Source: an uncultured Steroidobacter sp. (GTDB lineage: Bacteria; Pseudomonadota; Gammaproteobacteria; Steroidobacterales; Steroidobacteraceae). From it: a stretch of 64,000 nt of DNA. A program made the translations under genes and the position numbers. The stretch is taken from contig CALMII010000005.1 in assembly GCA_937864115.1 (NCBI GenBank), forward strand, positions 153,497-217,496, in the 5' to 3' direction. The first letter of the stretch is position 1; each line of letters starts with the position of its first letter. The notes beneath the pieces were generated by a model. The model made no database searches, had not been told where the DNA came from, and was given only the letters and a program-made list of their open reading frames with translations. Below are positions 53,276-61,704 of this stretch, in pieces.

Positions 53276-54652
53276 ATGCTCACCCTCCTCGAAACCATCG
53301 GCCCGCAGCGGCTCATCGTCGCTGCGTTCATCGCAGTCGCCTACCTCGTCTTCACGATCCGCTGCCTGCGCCGGCCGACGCGGCAACGCGATCCGAATGT
53401 CGACGGCGCGCGCGACGACGCCACCCTCGTCGCCTTCGCCAGCCAGACCGGATTCGCCGAACAGCTCGCCTCGCAAACTGCAGCATCGTTGCGCACCGCC
53501 TCCGGCGCAGTGCAACTCGCCTCGCTCGCCGATCTCACCGCCGACGATCTGCCGAAGGTCTCGCAGGCGCTGTTCGTCATCAGCACCACCGGCGAAGGCG
53601 ATGCGCCCGACCCTGCAGCACGCTTCGTGCGCGATTCGCTCAGTCGTACGCTGCCGCTCGACAACCTGCGCTACGGCGTGCTCGCGCTCGGCGATCGCGA
53701 ATACGACAACTTCTGCGCATTCGGTCATCGCCTCGATGCGTGGCTGCGGCACCAGGGTGCGACGCCGCTGTTCGATGTGGTCGAAGTCGACAACGGCGAC
53801 GAAGGCGCGCTGCGTCACTGGCAGCATCAGCTGGGCGTGCTGAGCGGCAGCCCCGATCTCGCCGACTGGGAAACGCCGCGGTACGAGCGCTGGCGGCTCG
53901 TCGAACGCACGCTGATCAATCCGGGCAGCGCCGGCGATCCATGCTTCCATGTCGTGCTGCAACCGGGCGATGGCGCCAATGCGCAATGGCAGGCGGGCGA
54001 CATTGCGGAAATCGATCCGCGCAATTCGACATGGAATGCGGACACCCCGCTGCCGCATCGCGAATACTCGATTGCTTCCGTACCGGCCGACGGCGCGATT
54101 CACCTGCTGATCCGGCAGATGCGCCGCCCCGACGACACGATCGGCCTCGGCAGCGGCTGGCTGACGCAACAGGCCGATGTCGGCACCGAGATCGCGCTGC
54201 GCATTCGGCCCAACTCGAATTTCCACGCTCCGCGCGATGCGCGCCCCATGATCCTCATCGGCAACGGCACCGGCATCGCCGGGTTGCGCGCGCTGCTGAA
54301 GGCGCGCATTGCCGCAGGCCAGCAACGCAACTGGCTGATCTTCGGCGAACGCAATACCGCACACGACCGCTTCTACGCCGCCGATCTGGAGCAATGGTCG
54401 CGCGACGGCTCGCTCGAACGTCTGGATCTGGCGTTCTCGCGCGATCAGCCCGAACGCCTCTACGTGCAGCATCGCCTGCTCGAACGCGCGGAAACGCTGC
54501 GCGAATGGGTGGCCGCAGGTGCCGCGATCTACGTCTGCGGCAGCCTGCAGGGCATGGCGCCCGCCGTCGACGCCGCACTCACCCATGTCCTGGGTGCCGA
54601 CATCGTGGAGCAGCTCACGCTGGATGGTCGGTATCGTCGGGACGTCTACTGA
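53276..54652 (+). CDS. Membrane-anchored flavodoxin/FAD/NADPH reductase (CysJ-like)
   Basis: 458 residues. An N-terminal membrane helix (about residues 11-30, IVAAFIAVAYLVFTIRCL) anchors a flavodoxin domain (VAFASQTGFAEQLASQT; ISTTGEGDAPDPA; ALGDREYDNFCAFG), an FAD domain (REYSIASVPADGAIHLLI) and an NADPH domain (MILIGNGTGIAGLRALL; IFGERNTAHDRFY; AAIYVCGSLQGMAPAVD). It is shorter than CysJ (~600) because the connecting domain is reduced. With the Fur-linked neighbours it is likely an electron donor for reducing imported iron complexes, perhaps via the PepSY membrane proteins; this role is inferred. Confidence 0.9.
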   Translation: MLTLLETIGPQRLIVAAFIAVAYLVFTIRCLRRPTRQRDPNVDGARDDATLVAFASQTGFAEQLASQTAASLRTASGAVQLASLADLTADDLPKVSQALFVISTTGEGDAPDPAARFVRDSLSRTLPLDNLRYGVLALGDREYDNFCAFGHRLDAWLRHQGATPLFDVVEVDNGDEGALRHWQHQLGVLSGSPDLADWETPRYERWRLVERTLINPGSAGDPCFHVVLQPGDGANAQWQAGDIAEIDPRNSTWNADTPLPHREYSIASVPADGAIHLLIRQMRRPDDTIGLGSGWLTQQADVGTEIALRIRPNSNFHAPRDARPMILIGNGTGIAGLRALLKARIAAGQQRNWLIFGERNTAHDRFYAADLEQWSRDGSLERLDLAFSRDQPERLYVQHRLLERAETLREWVAAGAAIYVCGSLQGMAPAVDAALTHVLGADIVEQLTLDGRYRRDVY

Positions 54653-54666
54653 GCAGCCTCATTCTT

Positions 54667-54725
54667 CTTGTAGGTCAGGCTTTAGCCTGACTCTTTATAA
54701 AGGCCGGCTGAAGCCGGCCCCACAG
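54667..54725. repeat. Family A double-hairpin repeat (copy 12)
   Basis: Follows the flavoreductase stop by 15 bp. The rest of 54726-54935 holds no gene that I can support. Confidence 0.9.
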
Positions 54726-54935
54726 AAAGAGAAAGAGAGAGGACACCCTCCTCACCTTCGTCATCTCCCTCATGGCTCCTAAGTGCGATGGCAGTGTGGC
54801 TCGCCCTCGGCACACTGCGCGCCACTGAAATCCGCCGCGACTCGTGTCGCTCCGGAATCAGACTGATGCCGCGACAGACGATGATCGAACCGGTGCTCGC
54901 GGCTAACCTGCAACCGACCGTACGTAGAGAGCGCA

Positions 54936-55133
54936 ATGCTGGGCATCGTCGCAAGAGTGATCGCAGGCACCGTGCTGGGCGTGCTGTTTCTCTGTGCCTT
55001 TGCCTTCGGCATGGCGTGCGATCTGTTAAGTCGCGAATCGACGGATCGCTCGAAGCAGCGTGTCCGCGGAACCGCGACCCGGTCTGCGGAGTCTTTGCAG
55101 CGACCGTTTCACCTCGGCGGAGAGCAGGCATGA
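54936..55133 (+). CDS. Small hypothetical membrane protein
   Basis: 65 residues with one strong membrane helix at the N-terminus (LGIVARVIAGTVLGVLFLCA, about residues 2-28) and a basic Ser/Arg C-terminus. Its stop overlaps the start of the next small ORF as ATGA, a sign of coupled translation. Not recognised. Confidence 0.5.
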   Translation: MLGIVARVIAGTVLGVLFLCAFAFGMACDLLSRESTDRSKQRVRGTATRSAESLQRPFHLGGEQA

Positions 55134-55321
55134 ATCTCATCAACCGGACCACGGAACTGTTCCGTCCTTCCAGCTCGATTCCCCTGGCATTGCCGGAAGC
55201 AGCCAAGGCGCTCGAAGCGGCATGGCAGCGTCGTCGGCAGGAACTCGGCAACTGGCAGCCGTCGAACGGCTGGCTGATAGAACCGTCGGCGAGCGTCAGG
55301 CGCCTGCCGTCGATCCGCTGA
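55130..55321 (+). CDS. Small hypothetical protein, coupled to the preceding ORF
   Basis: 63 residues beginning MNLINRTTELFRPSSSIPLA and containing a helix (LPEAAKALEAAWQRRRQEL). The ATGA overlap with the previous ORF, GGCGGAGAG upstream and good codon bias support it. Not recognised; no membrane segment. Confidence 0.5.
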   Translation: MNLINRTTELFRPSSSIPLALPEAAKALEAAWQRRRQELGNWQPSNGWLIEPSASVRRLPSIR

Positions 55322-55432
55322 AGTCCGGAACGCTGATTCACCGGAATTTTCAGGGAAACCCCGCCTCCGGGCGCCTTCGGCAAATCTGCTAACGTCAGCA
55401 GCAGCTCGACTGCTGCTCGCGAGGTTTGCCCG

Positions 55433-57376
55433 ATGCATCGTGCCGTCGTTCGTGGCCTGACGCTGCTCGTGCTGGCACCGCTGGCGCACGGTGCCTCTGT
55501 CCAGACTCGCCAGGTCGGTTCGGCCACGCTGGAAAACGTGCCGGCCATTTCGCCGCACATCTCCGCGGCCGTGCAGCGTTTCCAGAACTATCGCGCCGCG
55601 ACTTTCCAGGACTGGCTGTCCGACGGCTCGCTGCTGATCGCCACGCGCTTCGGCGCGACCCAGCAGATCCACCGCGTGGCCGCGCCCGGCGGCGCCCGCA
55701 CCCAGATCACTTTCTTCGACGAACCGGTTGCTGTTGCAACGGCGATTCCCGGCACGGATCGCTTCGTGCTCGTGCGCGATACCGGCGGCGACGAGTGGTT
55801 CCAGCTCTACCGCATGGGACTGACCGGACGCCCTGCGTTGCTGACGCAGCCGGGCACGCGCAATCTTTCGCCAATCTTCAGTCGCGACGGCAAGCTGCTG
55901 GTCTGGTCGCAGGCAACGCGCGGCTCGGCGGAGTATTCGCTCTACGCGGCCGATCCTTCCGCCTCCGCACCGGCGCGCGTGATCCATCGATCGCCGGGCA
56001 GCATCGATCCGGGCGATCTGTCGTCGGACCAGCGCTGGCTGGTCTTCACCCGCAATCTTTCCAATCGCGAATCGAAACTGATGCTGCTCGAGATCGCCTC
56101 GGGACAGGTTCGCGAGCTTGCCGCAAAGGGCAGCAAGGCGCTGTTCGCCTCGCCGCATTTCTCCGCGGACGATCGCAGCGTGCTGGTCCTGACCGATCGC
56201 GACAGCGACTTCACCCGGCTGGTGCGAATCGATCTCGCGACGGACCGGGCCACGCCGTTGACACCCCAACTCGAATGGAATGTCGACGCCTTCGAGGTAT
56301 CCGGCGACGGCCGCCTGCTCGCCTATGCGATCAATGAAGACGGCTACTCGCGCGTCGTCATCCGCGACCTCATCGCCGACCGCGATCTGCCGCAGCCGCA
56401 GTTGCCGCGCGGCGTGCTCACCGACATGGGCTTCTCGCCGGACGGATCGCAGCTCGCGCTCGGACTCACGACCGCCACCAGTTCCGGCGACGTGTGGACC
56501 TGGGACGTGAAGAAGAACGAACTCACGCGCTGGACCACCTCGGAACTCGGCGAACTCGATCCCGCCCGGCTGGCCGAACCGACACTGATCCGGTTCAAAT
56601 CGTTCGACGGCCTGTCGATTCCGGCCTTCATCTACCGGCCCAAGGGTGTTCCGGCGAACCAGAAGACGCCGGTGATCATGGACATCCACGGCGGACCGGA
56701 GGCGCAGACGCTGCCGGGCTGGAATCCCGGCGCGCAATATTTCGCCGACGTCCTCGGCGCGACCGTGATCCTGCCGAACGTCCGCGGCTCCGCCGGCTAC
56801 GGCAAGCGCTACATGAATCTCGACAATGCCGAGAAGCGCGAAGACAGCGTCAGGGACATTGGCGCCCTGCTCGACTGGATCGCCGCACAACCGAACCTCG
56901 ATGCGAATCGCGTCGCGGTCTACGGCCAGTCCTACGGCGGCTACATGTCGCTCGCCGTGAGCACGCACTACGCCGACCGGCTCGTCGGCGGCGTCGAACG
57001 CTACGGCATCAGCGACTTCGCCTCGTTCCTCAGGAACACCGAAAGCTATCGCCGCGACAACCGCCGCGCCGAGTACGGCGACGAGCGCGATCCCAAGATG
57101 CAGGAAGTCTTCAGACGCATCGCCCCGCTCGCCAACGTGAAGAAGATCACCAGGCCCATGCTGGTCATGCAGGGCGCCAACGACCCGCGCGTGCCGAAGT
57201 CCGAGTCCGACCAGGTCGTCGCCGGCATCCGCGCCAATGGCACCGAGGCCTGGTACGTAGTCTTCGCCGACGAGGGCCACGGCTTCCTCAAGAAGCCCAA
57301 CAACGACCTGCGCCGCGAAGTCGAAACCGTCTTCCTCGCGAAACTGTTCAGCGTTTCCCCGAGCGCGGGCGAATGA
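55433..57376 (+). CDS. S9 family serine peptidase (prolyl-oligopeptidase/acylaminoacyl-peptidase type)
   Basis: 647 residues with a signal peptide (LTLLVLAPLAHGA). An N-terminal beta-propeller with WD40-like TolB-type motifs (residues about 40-370: GSLLIATRFGATQQIHRVAA; MGFSPDGSQLALGL) precedes an alpha/beta hydrolase domain with oxyanion HGGPEAQTLPGW, nucleophile GQSYGG (Ser500), acid in NDPRVP (Asp584) and His616 in DEGHGF. It probably degrades or scavenges short peptides in the periplasm. Stop overlaps the start of the DUF1653-like gene (ATGA). Confidence 0.93.
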   Translation: MHRAVVRGLTLLVLAPLAHGASVQTRQVGSATLENVPAISPHISAAVQRFQNYRAATFQDWLSDGSLLIATRFGATQQIHRVAAPGGARTQITFFDEPVAVATAIPGTDRFVLVRDTGGDEWFQLYRMGLTGRPALLTQPGTRNLSPIFSRDGKLLVWSQATRGSAEYSLYAADPSASAPARVIHRSPGSIDPGDLSSDQRWLVFTRNLSNRESKLMLLEIASGQVRELAAKGSKALFASPHFSADDRSVLVLTDRDSDFTRLVRIDLATDRATPLTPQLEWNVDAFEVSGDGRLLAYAINEDGYSRVVIRDLIADRDLPQPQLPRGVLTDMGFSPDGSQLALGLTTATSSGDVWTWDVKKNELTRWTTSELGELDPARLAEPTLIRFKSFDGLSIPAFIYRPKGVPANQKTPVIMDIHGGPEAQTLPGWNPGAQYFADVLGATVILPNVRGSAGYGKRYMNLDNAEKREDSVRDIGALLDWIAAQPNLDANRVAVYGQSYGGYMSLAVSTHYADRLVGGVERYGISDFASFLRNTESYRRDNRRAEYGDERDPKMQEVFRRIAPLANVKKITRPMLVMQGANDPRVPKSESDQVVAGIRANGTEAWYVVFADEGHGFLKKPNNDLRREVETVFLAKLFSVSPSAGE

Positions 57377-57615
57377 CCGGCGAACTCAAGCCGGGCCGGT
57401 ATCGGCACTACAAGGGCAAGGACTACGAGGTCATCGGCGTCGCGCGACACTCGGAGACCGGCGAGTCGCTGGTGGTGTATCGCACGCTGTATGGCGACTA
57501 CGGGTTGTGGGTGCGGCCGCTGGAGATGTTCACCGCAACCGTCGAACACGACGGACAGAGCATGCCGCGCTTCGCATATCTCGGTGATGCATCGGCGGGC
57601 GCGGCGAAGCCGTGA
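57373..57615 (+). CDS. DUF1653-family small protein
   Basis: 80 residues. The first ~60 match the DUF1653 pattern: LKPGRYRHYKGKDYEVIGVA, then RHSETGESLVVYRTLYGDYG and LWVRPLEMFTATVEHDGQSM plus PRFAYL. This family is widespread, often attached to other genes, and of unknown function. ATGA overlap with the peptidase gene shows translational coupling. Confidence 0.9.
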   Translation: MTGELKPGRYRHYKGKDYEVIGVARHSETGESLVVYRTLYGDYGLWVRPLEMFTATVEHDGQSMPRFAYLGDASAGAAKP

Positions 57616-57726
57616 GACGAATCACGTGGCCCGGGCTTGTCACCTGCCGGGTCGCCAATCACACTGCGCCTCATTCGAACAAGAACTGGCAACTATGATC
57701 TGTCAGGCGCACAGGGCGGGATTTAC

Positions 57727-59094
57727 ATGACCAGGCGAGGCAGCCTCGTGTGCGTGGGCGTCGGCATGACGCTCGGTTCGCATCTGACCCCGCTGTCGCG
57801 CAGCTACATCGAACAGGCAGACGTCGTCTTCACCGGCCTCTCGGACGGGATCATGGAGCTGTGGCTCGCGAAGATGAATCCCGATGTGCGCAGCCTTCAG
57901 CAGTATTACCGCGAGGGCAAACCGCGCACCGAGACCTACCGCGAAATGGTCGAAGCGATGATGACCGAGGTCCGCGCGGGCAAGAAGGTCTGCGGCGCGT
58001 TCTATGGGCATCCCGGCGTGTTTGCCTTGCCGCCGCGCAAGGCGCTTGCCCTCGCCCGCAGCGAGGGCTACGACGCTCACATGGAACCGGGCGTATCGGC
58101 AGAGGACTGCCTTTACGCAGATCTGGAGATCGACCCGGGCGAAGTCGGCTGCCAGCACTACGAAGCCAGCCAGTTCATGTTCTATCGTCGCCGCATCGAT
58201 CCCACGGCGTACCTCATCCTCTGGCAGATCGGCATCGCGGGCGACCAGTCGGTCACCCGCTTCTCTACCGGCGCCGAATACCGGCAATTGCTGGTCGACC
58301 TGCTGAGTCCCGACTACGACGGCGACCACGAGGTCATCGCCTACAAGGCTGCGACCCTGCCGACGCAGCGGCCGCGCATGGACCGACTCAAGTTGCGCGA
58401 CCTGCCGAAGGCGGATCTCGACATCCACTTCACCTTGGTCATCCCGCCCGCCCGCCCGCTGGAAAGCAATGCCGAAATCCGCCGCAGGCTGTCGCGGCTC
58501 GATCGCGCAAAGCAGAAGACAAAAAGGACTGCTGCTTTCGCGACAGATCGGCTGCACGTGCGCCCTATCGAAGAACACGACAGCGATCTGTTCTGCGATC
58601 TCTACTGCGACCCGTCGACGATGGAGTTCATCGGACCCGCCAAGACACGCGCCGCCGCAATGCGAGGTTTCGGCAAAGCCCTGCGCCTGACACAAAAACG
58701 GTCGGCGGATTGGAAGTCGTATGCGATCGTCGATGCGAACAGCGGCGAGACACTGGGATTCTGCGGATTCAACCGGTCGCGCACCTTCGACAACCAGACC
58801 GAAGCCGGCATCATCCTTCGCGCCGACGCACGTGGCCGAGGGTTCGGGCAGGAGGCGTTCGGCGGACTGGTCAGGCATGCGTTGCAGCATCCAGACATCC
58901 CACGGATCTTTGCCCGAACGTCGCCAGCGAACGTAGCGATGATGTCGCTCCTGTCGACGCTCGGATTCAGCAGGCGCGGCACGTCCGCCGGAGCGGCAGC
59001 GACATGGTCCATTGCACGCACCGCGGTTCCTGCCCAGAATTCCCGGCACCTCGCAAGAATGAAAGGCGATGCAGCCGGACAGGATCGGCGATGA
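57727..59094 (+). CDS. Split-borosin peptide-backbone N-methyltransferase fused to a GNAT acetyltransferase
   Basis: 455 residues from the ATG at 57727. Residues about 5-250 are a SonM/OphMA-type tetrapyrrole-methylase-fold alpha-N-methyltransferase: GSLVCVGVGMTLGSHLTPLS, LQQYYREGKPRTETYREMVE, then FYGHPGVFALPPRKALALAR and MEPGVSAEDCLYADLEIDPG, QHYEASQFMFY. Arg67, Tyr71 and Tyr93 have the spacing of the catalytic Arg72/Tyr76/Tyr98 of OphMA. Residues about 273-430 form a GNAT domain (TDRLHVRPIEEHDSDLFCDL; acetyl-CoA loop RGRGFG at 369-374). Split borosin enzymes methylate backbone amides of a separate precursor, encoded here 57 bp downstream. The fused GNAT suggests an added acetylation step, an inference. 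Confidence 0.9.
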   Translation: MTRRGSLVCVGVGMTLGSHLTPLSRSYIEQADVVFTGLSDGIMELWLAKMNPDVRSLQQYYREGKPRTETYREMVEAMMTEVRAGKKVCGAFYGHPGVFALPPRKALALARSEGYDAHMEPGVSAEDCLYADLEIDPGEVGCQHYEASQFMFYRRRIDPTAYLILWQIGIAGDQSVTRFSTGAEYRQLLVDLLSPDYDGDHEVIAYKAATLPTQRPRMDRLKLRDLPKADLDIHFTLVIPPARPLESNAEIRRRLSRLDRAKQKTKRTAAFATDRLHVRPIEEHDSDLFCDLYCDPSTMEFIGPAKTRAAAMRGFGKALRLTQKRSADWKSYAIVDANSGETLGFCGFNRSRTFDNQTEAGIILRADARGRGFGQEAFGGLVRHALQHPDIPRIFARTSPANVAMMSLLSTLGFSRRGTSAGAAATWSIARTAVPAQNSRHLARMKGDAAGQDRR

Positions 59095-59151
59095 CTTTCT
59101 GACGACGGTGGCAACAGGCGACTTTCTCACTCAAGAACAGGAAACAACGAC

Positions 59152-59583
59152 ATGACAAAGTTGATCGAGTTTCTCGAAAAGATGGGCGGCGACGCGCAGA
59201 TGCGTACTGCATCGGGAGAAGATCTCGTGCACGCCATGGAGCTTGCCGGCATCGACGCTGCAGCCCGGGAAATCCTGGCAAACCAGGATCAACGGGGGCT
59301 CGAGGAGCTGATGGGTGCCAGCGCGAACGTCTTCTGTTCTCTTGAAACGCCGGACGACGGCGGAGAGGACGAAGGCACGCCGCCGCCCGATAGCGACGCT
59401 CCCACAGTCCGCGTTCCCAGGAAAAAGAAGAGCAGTAAAAAGAAGGGCAGCAAGAAGAAGCGCGGCGGCAAGAAGGCTCCGCGGAAGCCGGCACCCAAGA
59501 GAGCCCCCAAGAAAGGCAGCAAGAAAAAGGCCGCCAAAAAGAAAGGCGGCAAGAAGAAAAAGACCAGCCGCAAGAAGAAATAG
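59152..59583 (+). CDS. Split-borosin precursor peptide with lysine-rich histone-H1-like tail
   Basis: 143 residues, AGGAAA upstream. Residues 1-54 match the borosin-binding leader of SonA-type precursors (MTKLIEFLEKMGGDAQMRTA; LAGIDAAAREILANQDQ, ending LEELMGA). A short hydrophobic core candidate follows (SANVFCSLETPD, about 57-68), then an acidic linker (DDGGEDEGTPPPDSD). Residues 88-143 are about half lysine with Gly, Ser, Ala, Pro (KKKSSKKKGSKKKRGGKK...), like AlgP or histone H1 tails. Position right after the methyltransferase supports the pairing. Which residues are methylated is unknown. The tail might bind nucleic acid or act as a solubility or export handle; both are guesses. Confidence 0.85.
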   Translation: MTKLIEFLEKMGGDAQMRTASGEDLVHAMELAGIDAAAREILANQDQRGLEELMGASANVFCSLETPDDGGEDEGTPPPDSDAPTVRVPRKKKSSKKKGSKKKRGGKKAPRKPAPKRAPKKGSKKKAAKKKGGKKKKTSRKKK

Positions 59584-59607
59584 GACCGCGACCGACAGGC
59601 ACGCACA

Positions 59608-61497
59608 ATGACCGGCGGGCGTAACTCCATGCTCCCAGGGACCGACGGTCGTTCGTGGCGCAACAGAACCGCGCGGCGATATTCGCCGCGCGGTCCTGTC
59701 ATGTCGCTGCTGTTCATCCTGACGATCGCGACGGCGGCCGTCCGCGCCGACACAGTCGACGATTTGCTGGCCAAGGCAGATGGCCTCAAGTCGATAGAAC
59801 CTGCGACGTTCGCTTCGATTCTGGACGATCTCGACCGGCGCAGCGGATCACTGCCTGCGCCCCAACTGCACCGCCTGCAATACCTCAAGGCGTGGTCTGC
59901 CGCGTATTCCGCAGACTATGCGACGGCGATTCCCATGTTGCGCAGTCTGATCGAAGAAAACCCGGAACCGACCCTGCGTTTCCGGACGCTCGCCACGACT
60001 GCGAATGTCCTGAGCATCACGAGGCGCTACGAAGAAGCTTTCGCGCGGCTGGAGGAACTACTGAATTTGCTGCCGCAGATCACCGACCCCGCGGCGCGCC
60101 AGCAAGGACTGGGCGTTGCATCGTATCTGTATGCGCAGGTGGGGCTGGACGATATCGCCGTCAAGTATGCCGGTCAGATCATCCAGGAGAACTGGGCCGG
60201 CCTCGGTCTCTGTCGCGGCGGACGATTGAAACTGGAAGCCATCTACAAAGCGGCTCGACTGGAGCCGAGCACGCAGGAAATGGTAGACACTGTCGACGCC
60301 TGCACGCGTATCGGCGATGTCGGCCGCGCGAACTTCGTCCGTGTATATGCGGCGGAGAACTACATGCGCAAAGGTCGGTACGACCTTGCCCTGACACTCC
60401 TCGACGGACGACGCGACGAGATCGAAAGCACTCACTACAAGCCGCTGATCTCGCTTTACGACTCGCTGTTGGCGCGGATCTATCGTGAAGTAGGCAAACC
60501 CGATCTGGTCCGCAAGTACGCCCTCAGCTCGATCAACTATTCCACGGAGGAAGGATTCATCGAACCATTGGTACCCAGTTATCGCCTGCTCTATCTCCTC
60601 GCGCGCGAACGAGGAGATCTCGCCGCCGCCCTCGACTATCACGAAAAGTATGCCGCTGCGGACAAGGGTTATCTCGATGAACTCAGCGCGCGACAGTTTG
60701 CATACGAAAAGGTCAAACACCAGTCACTGGCAAACCAGCTGCAGATCGACGCCCTGAACAAACAGAACGAAGTCCTGCAATTGCAGCAGGCACTGGACAA
60801 GAAGGCCGTCGAAGCCAGTCGCCTGTACATCGTGCTGCTGCTGCTCGTCGCTGCATTCATCGCGCTGTTCGCCTACCGCACCAAGCGTTCGCAGCTTCAC
60901 TTCATGAAGCTCTCGCAGCAGGATGGCCTGACGGGAATCGCCAATCGTCCGCATTTCATCAAACAGGCCGACGCCGCGCTGGCAGCGCATCGCAAGACCG
61001 GCACCGAGGTATGTGCCGTACTTTGCGACCTGGACTATTTCAAGAGCATCAACGACCGCTACGGCCACGCGGGCGGCGATCTCGTGCTGAAGCAGGTCGT
61101 GGCGGAGATTCGCCGGCACCTGCGTGCGAACGACATTTTCGGCCGCGTCGGCGGCGAGGAATTCGGCGTGCTGCTGCCGGGCTGCTCTCTCGAAGCGGCG
61201 CGCGAGCGCTGCGAACAGCTGCGCGCCGCGCTGGACGCACTGAAAGTCCGGCTCGACGAACACGAGATCACCACGTCCGCCAGCTTCGGTATCGAGACCA
61301 CTGCATCCTGCGGCTACGAACTGCGACAGTTGCTGGCCAATGCCGATGCCGCGCTGTACCAGGCCAAGGACTCCGGGCGCAACTGCGTCGTGGCCTACGA
61401 TCCATCCATGGCAAACACCTTCACCTCGCTGGCGACCGGCCGGCTGCGTGCGCGCGAACACTTCGGACAGGACTTCGCATCGGCCCGGACGAGATAG
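59608..61497 (+). CDS. TPR-domain diguanylate cyclase (GGDEF)
   Basis: 629 residues if the ATG at 59608 is used; ATGs at 59629 and 59701 (signal start MSLLFILTIATAAVRA) are alternatives. A periplasmic region of tetratricopeptide-like helices (about residues 50-400: LHRLQYLKAWSAAYSADYAT; YDLALTLLDGRRDEIESTHY), one membrane helix (about 410-428, YIVLLLLVAAFIALFAYR), then a GGDEF domain with the active-site GGEEF (515-519) and an I-site RAND (506-509). It should make c-di-GMP, which in turn could affect FleQ and the PilZ protein. It lies 24 bp after the borosin precursor on the same strand. Confidence 0.92.
   Translation: MTGGRNSMLPGTDGRSWRNRTARRYSPRGPVMSLLFILTIATAAVRADTVDDLLAKADGLKSIEPATFASILDDLDRRSGSLPAPQLHRLQYLKAWSAAYSADYATAIPMLRSLIEENPEPTLRFRTLATTANVLSITRRYEEAFARLEELLNLLPQITDPAARQQGLGVASYLYAQVGLDDIAVKYAGQIIQENWAGLGLCRGGRLKLEAIYKAARLEPSTQEMVDTVDACTRIGDVGRANFVRVYAAENYMRKGRYDLALTLLDGRRDEIESTHYKPLISLYDSLLARIYREVGKPDLVRKYALSSINYSTEEGFIEPLVPSYRLLYLLARERGDLAAALDYHEKYAAADKGYLDELSARQFAYEKVKHQSLANQLQIDALNKQNEVLQLQQALDKKAVEASRLYIVLLLLVAAFIALFAYRTKRSQLHFMKLSQQDGLTGIANRPHFIKQADAALAAHRKTGTEVCAVLCDLDYFKSINDRYGHAGGDLVLKQVVAEIRRHLRANDIFGRVGGEEFGVLLPGCSLEAARERCEQLRAALDALKVRLDEHEITTSASFGIETTASCGYELRQLLANADAALYQAKDSGRNCVVAYDPSMANTFTSLATGRLRAREHFGQDFASARTR
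59663..59699 (+). other. Strong hairpin between the borosin precursor and the GGDEF gene
   Basis: ACCGCGCGGCGA (59668-59679), loop TAT, then the exact complement to 59694; ACAG/CTGT extends the stem past one mismatch. It ends one base before the ATG at 59701. No T-run, so it may be an attenuator, a processing site or translational block rather than a terminator. Confidence 0.65.
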
Positions 61498-61704
61498 GAG
61501 AGAGAAAAGGATCTCCCCGTGTTCCCATTCCTCCCCCGTGGAAATTTCTTCTTCCGATCTCCGTGGCCTCCGTGATCTCCGTGTGAAATTCCGATTCCTT
61601 GATCCGGCCCGCGGAATCTGAAGAAACGCCAAGGATCACCGGGCCCGCCTGCACGCTCCTATCCTTGCCCGCTGACGTCACAACAAACCGATCAGGGGGA
61701 CACC
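61498..61704. repeat. Short gap with CTCCGTGNCCTCCGTG tandem units
   Basis: No gene. At 61557-61584 ATCTCCGTGGCCTCCGTGAT and a third CTCCGTG unit form a short tandem repeat; the rest is plain intergenic sequence ahead of the esterase gene. Confidence 0.55.

Noticed and set aside
59413..59583. Idea that the lysine-rich tail is a simple-sequence artefact
   Set aside because: The codons vary (AAG/AAA mixed with GGC, CGC, CCC, GCC), the frame closes with a proper stop, and the leader is in the same frame.
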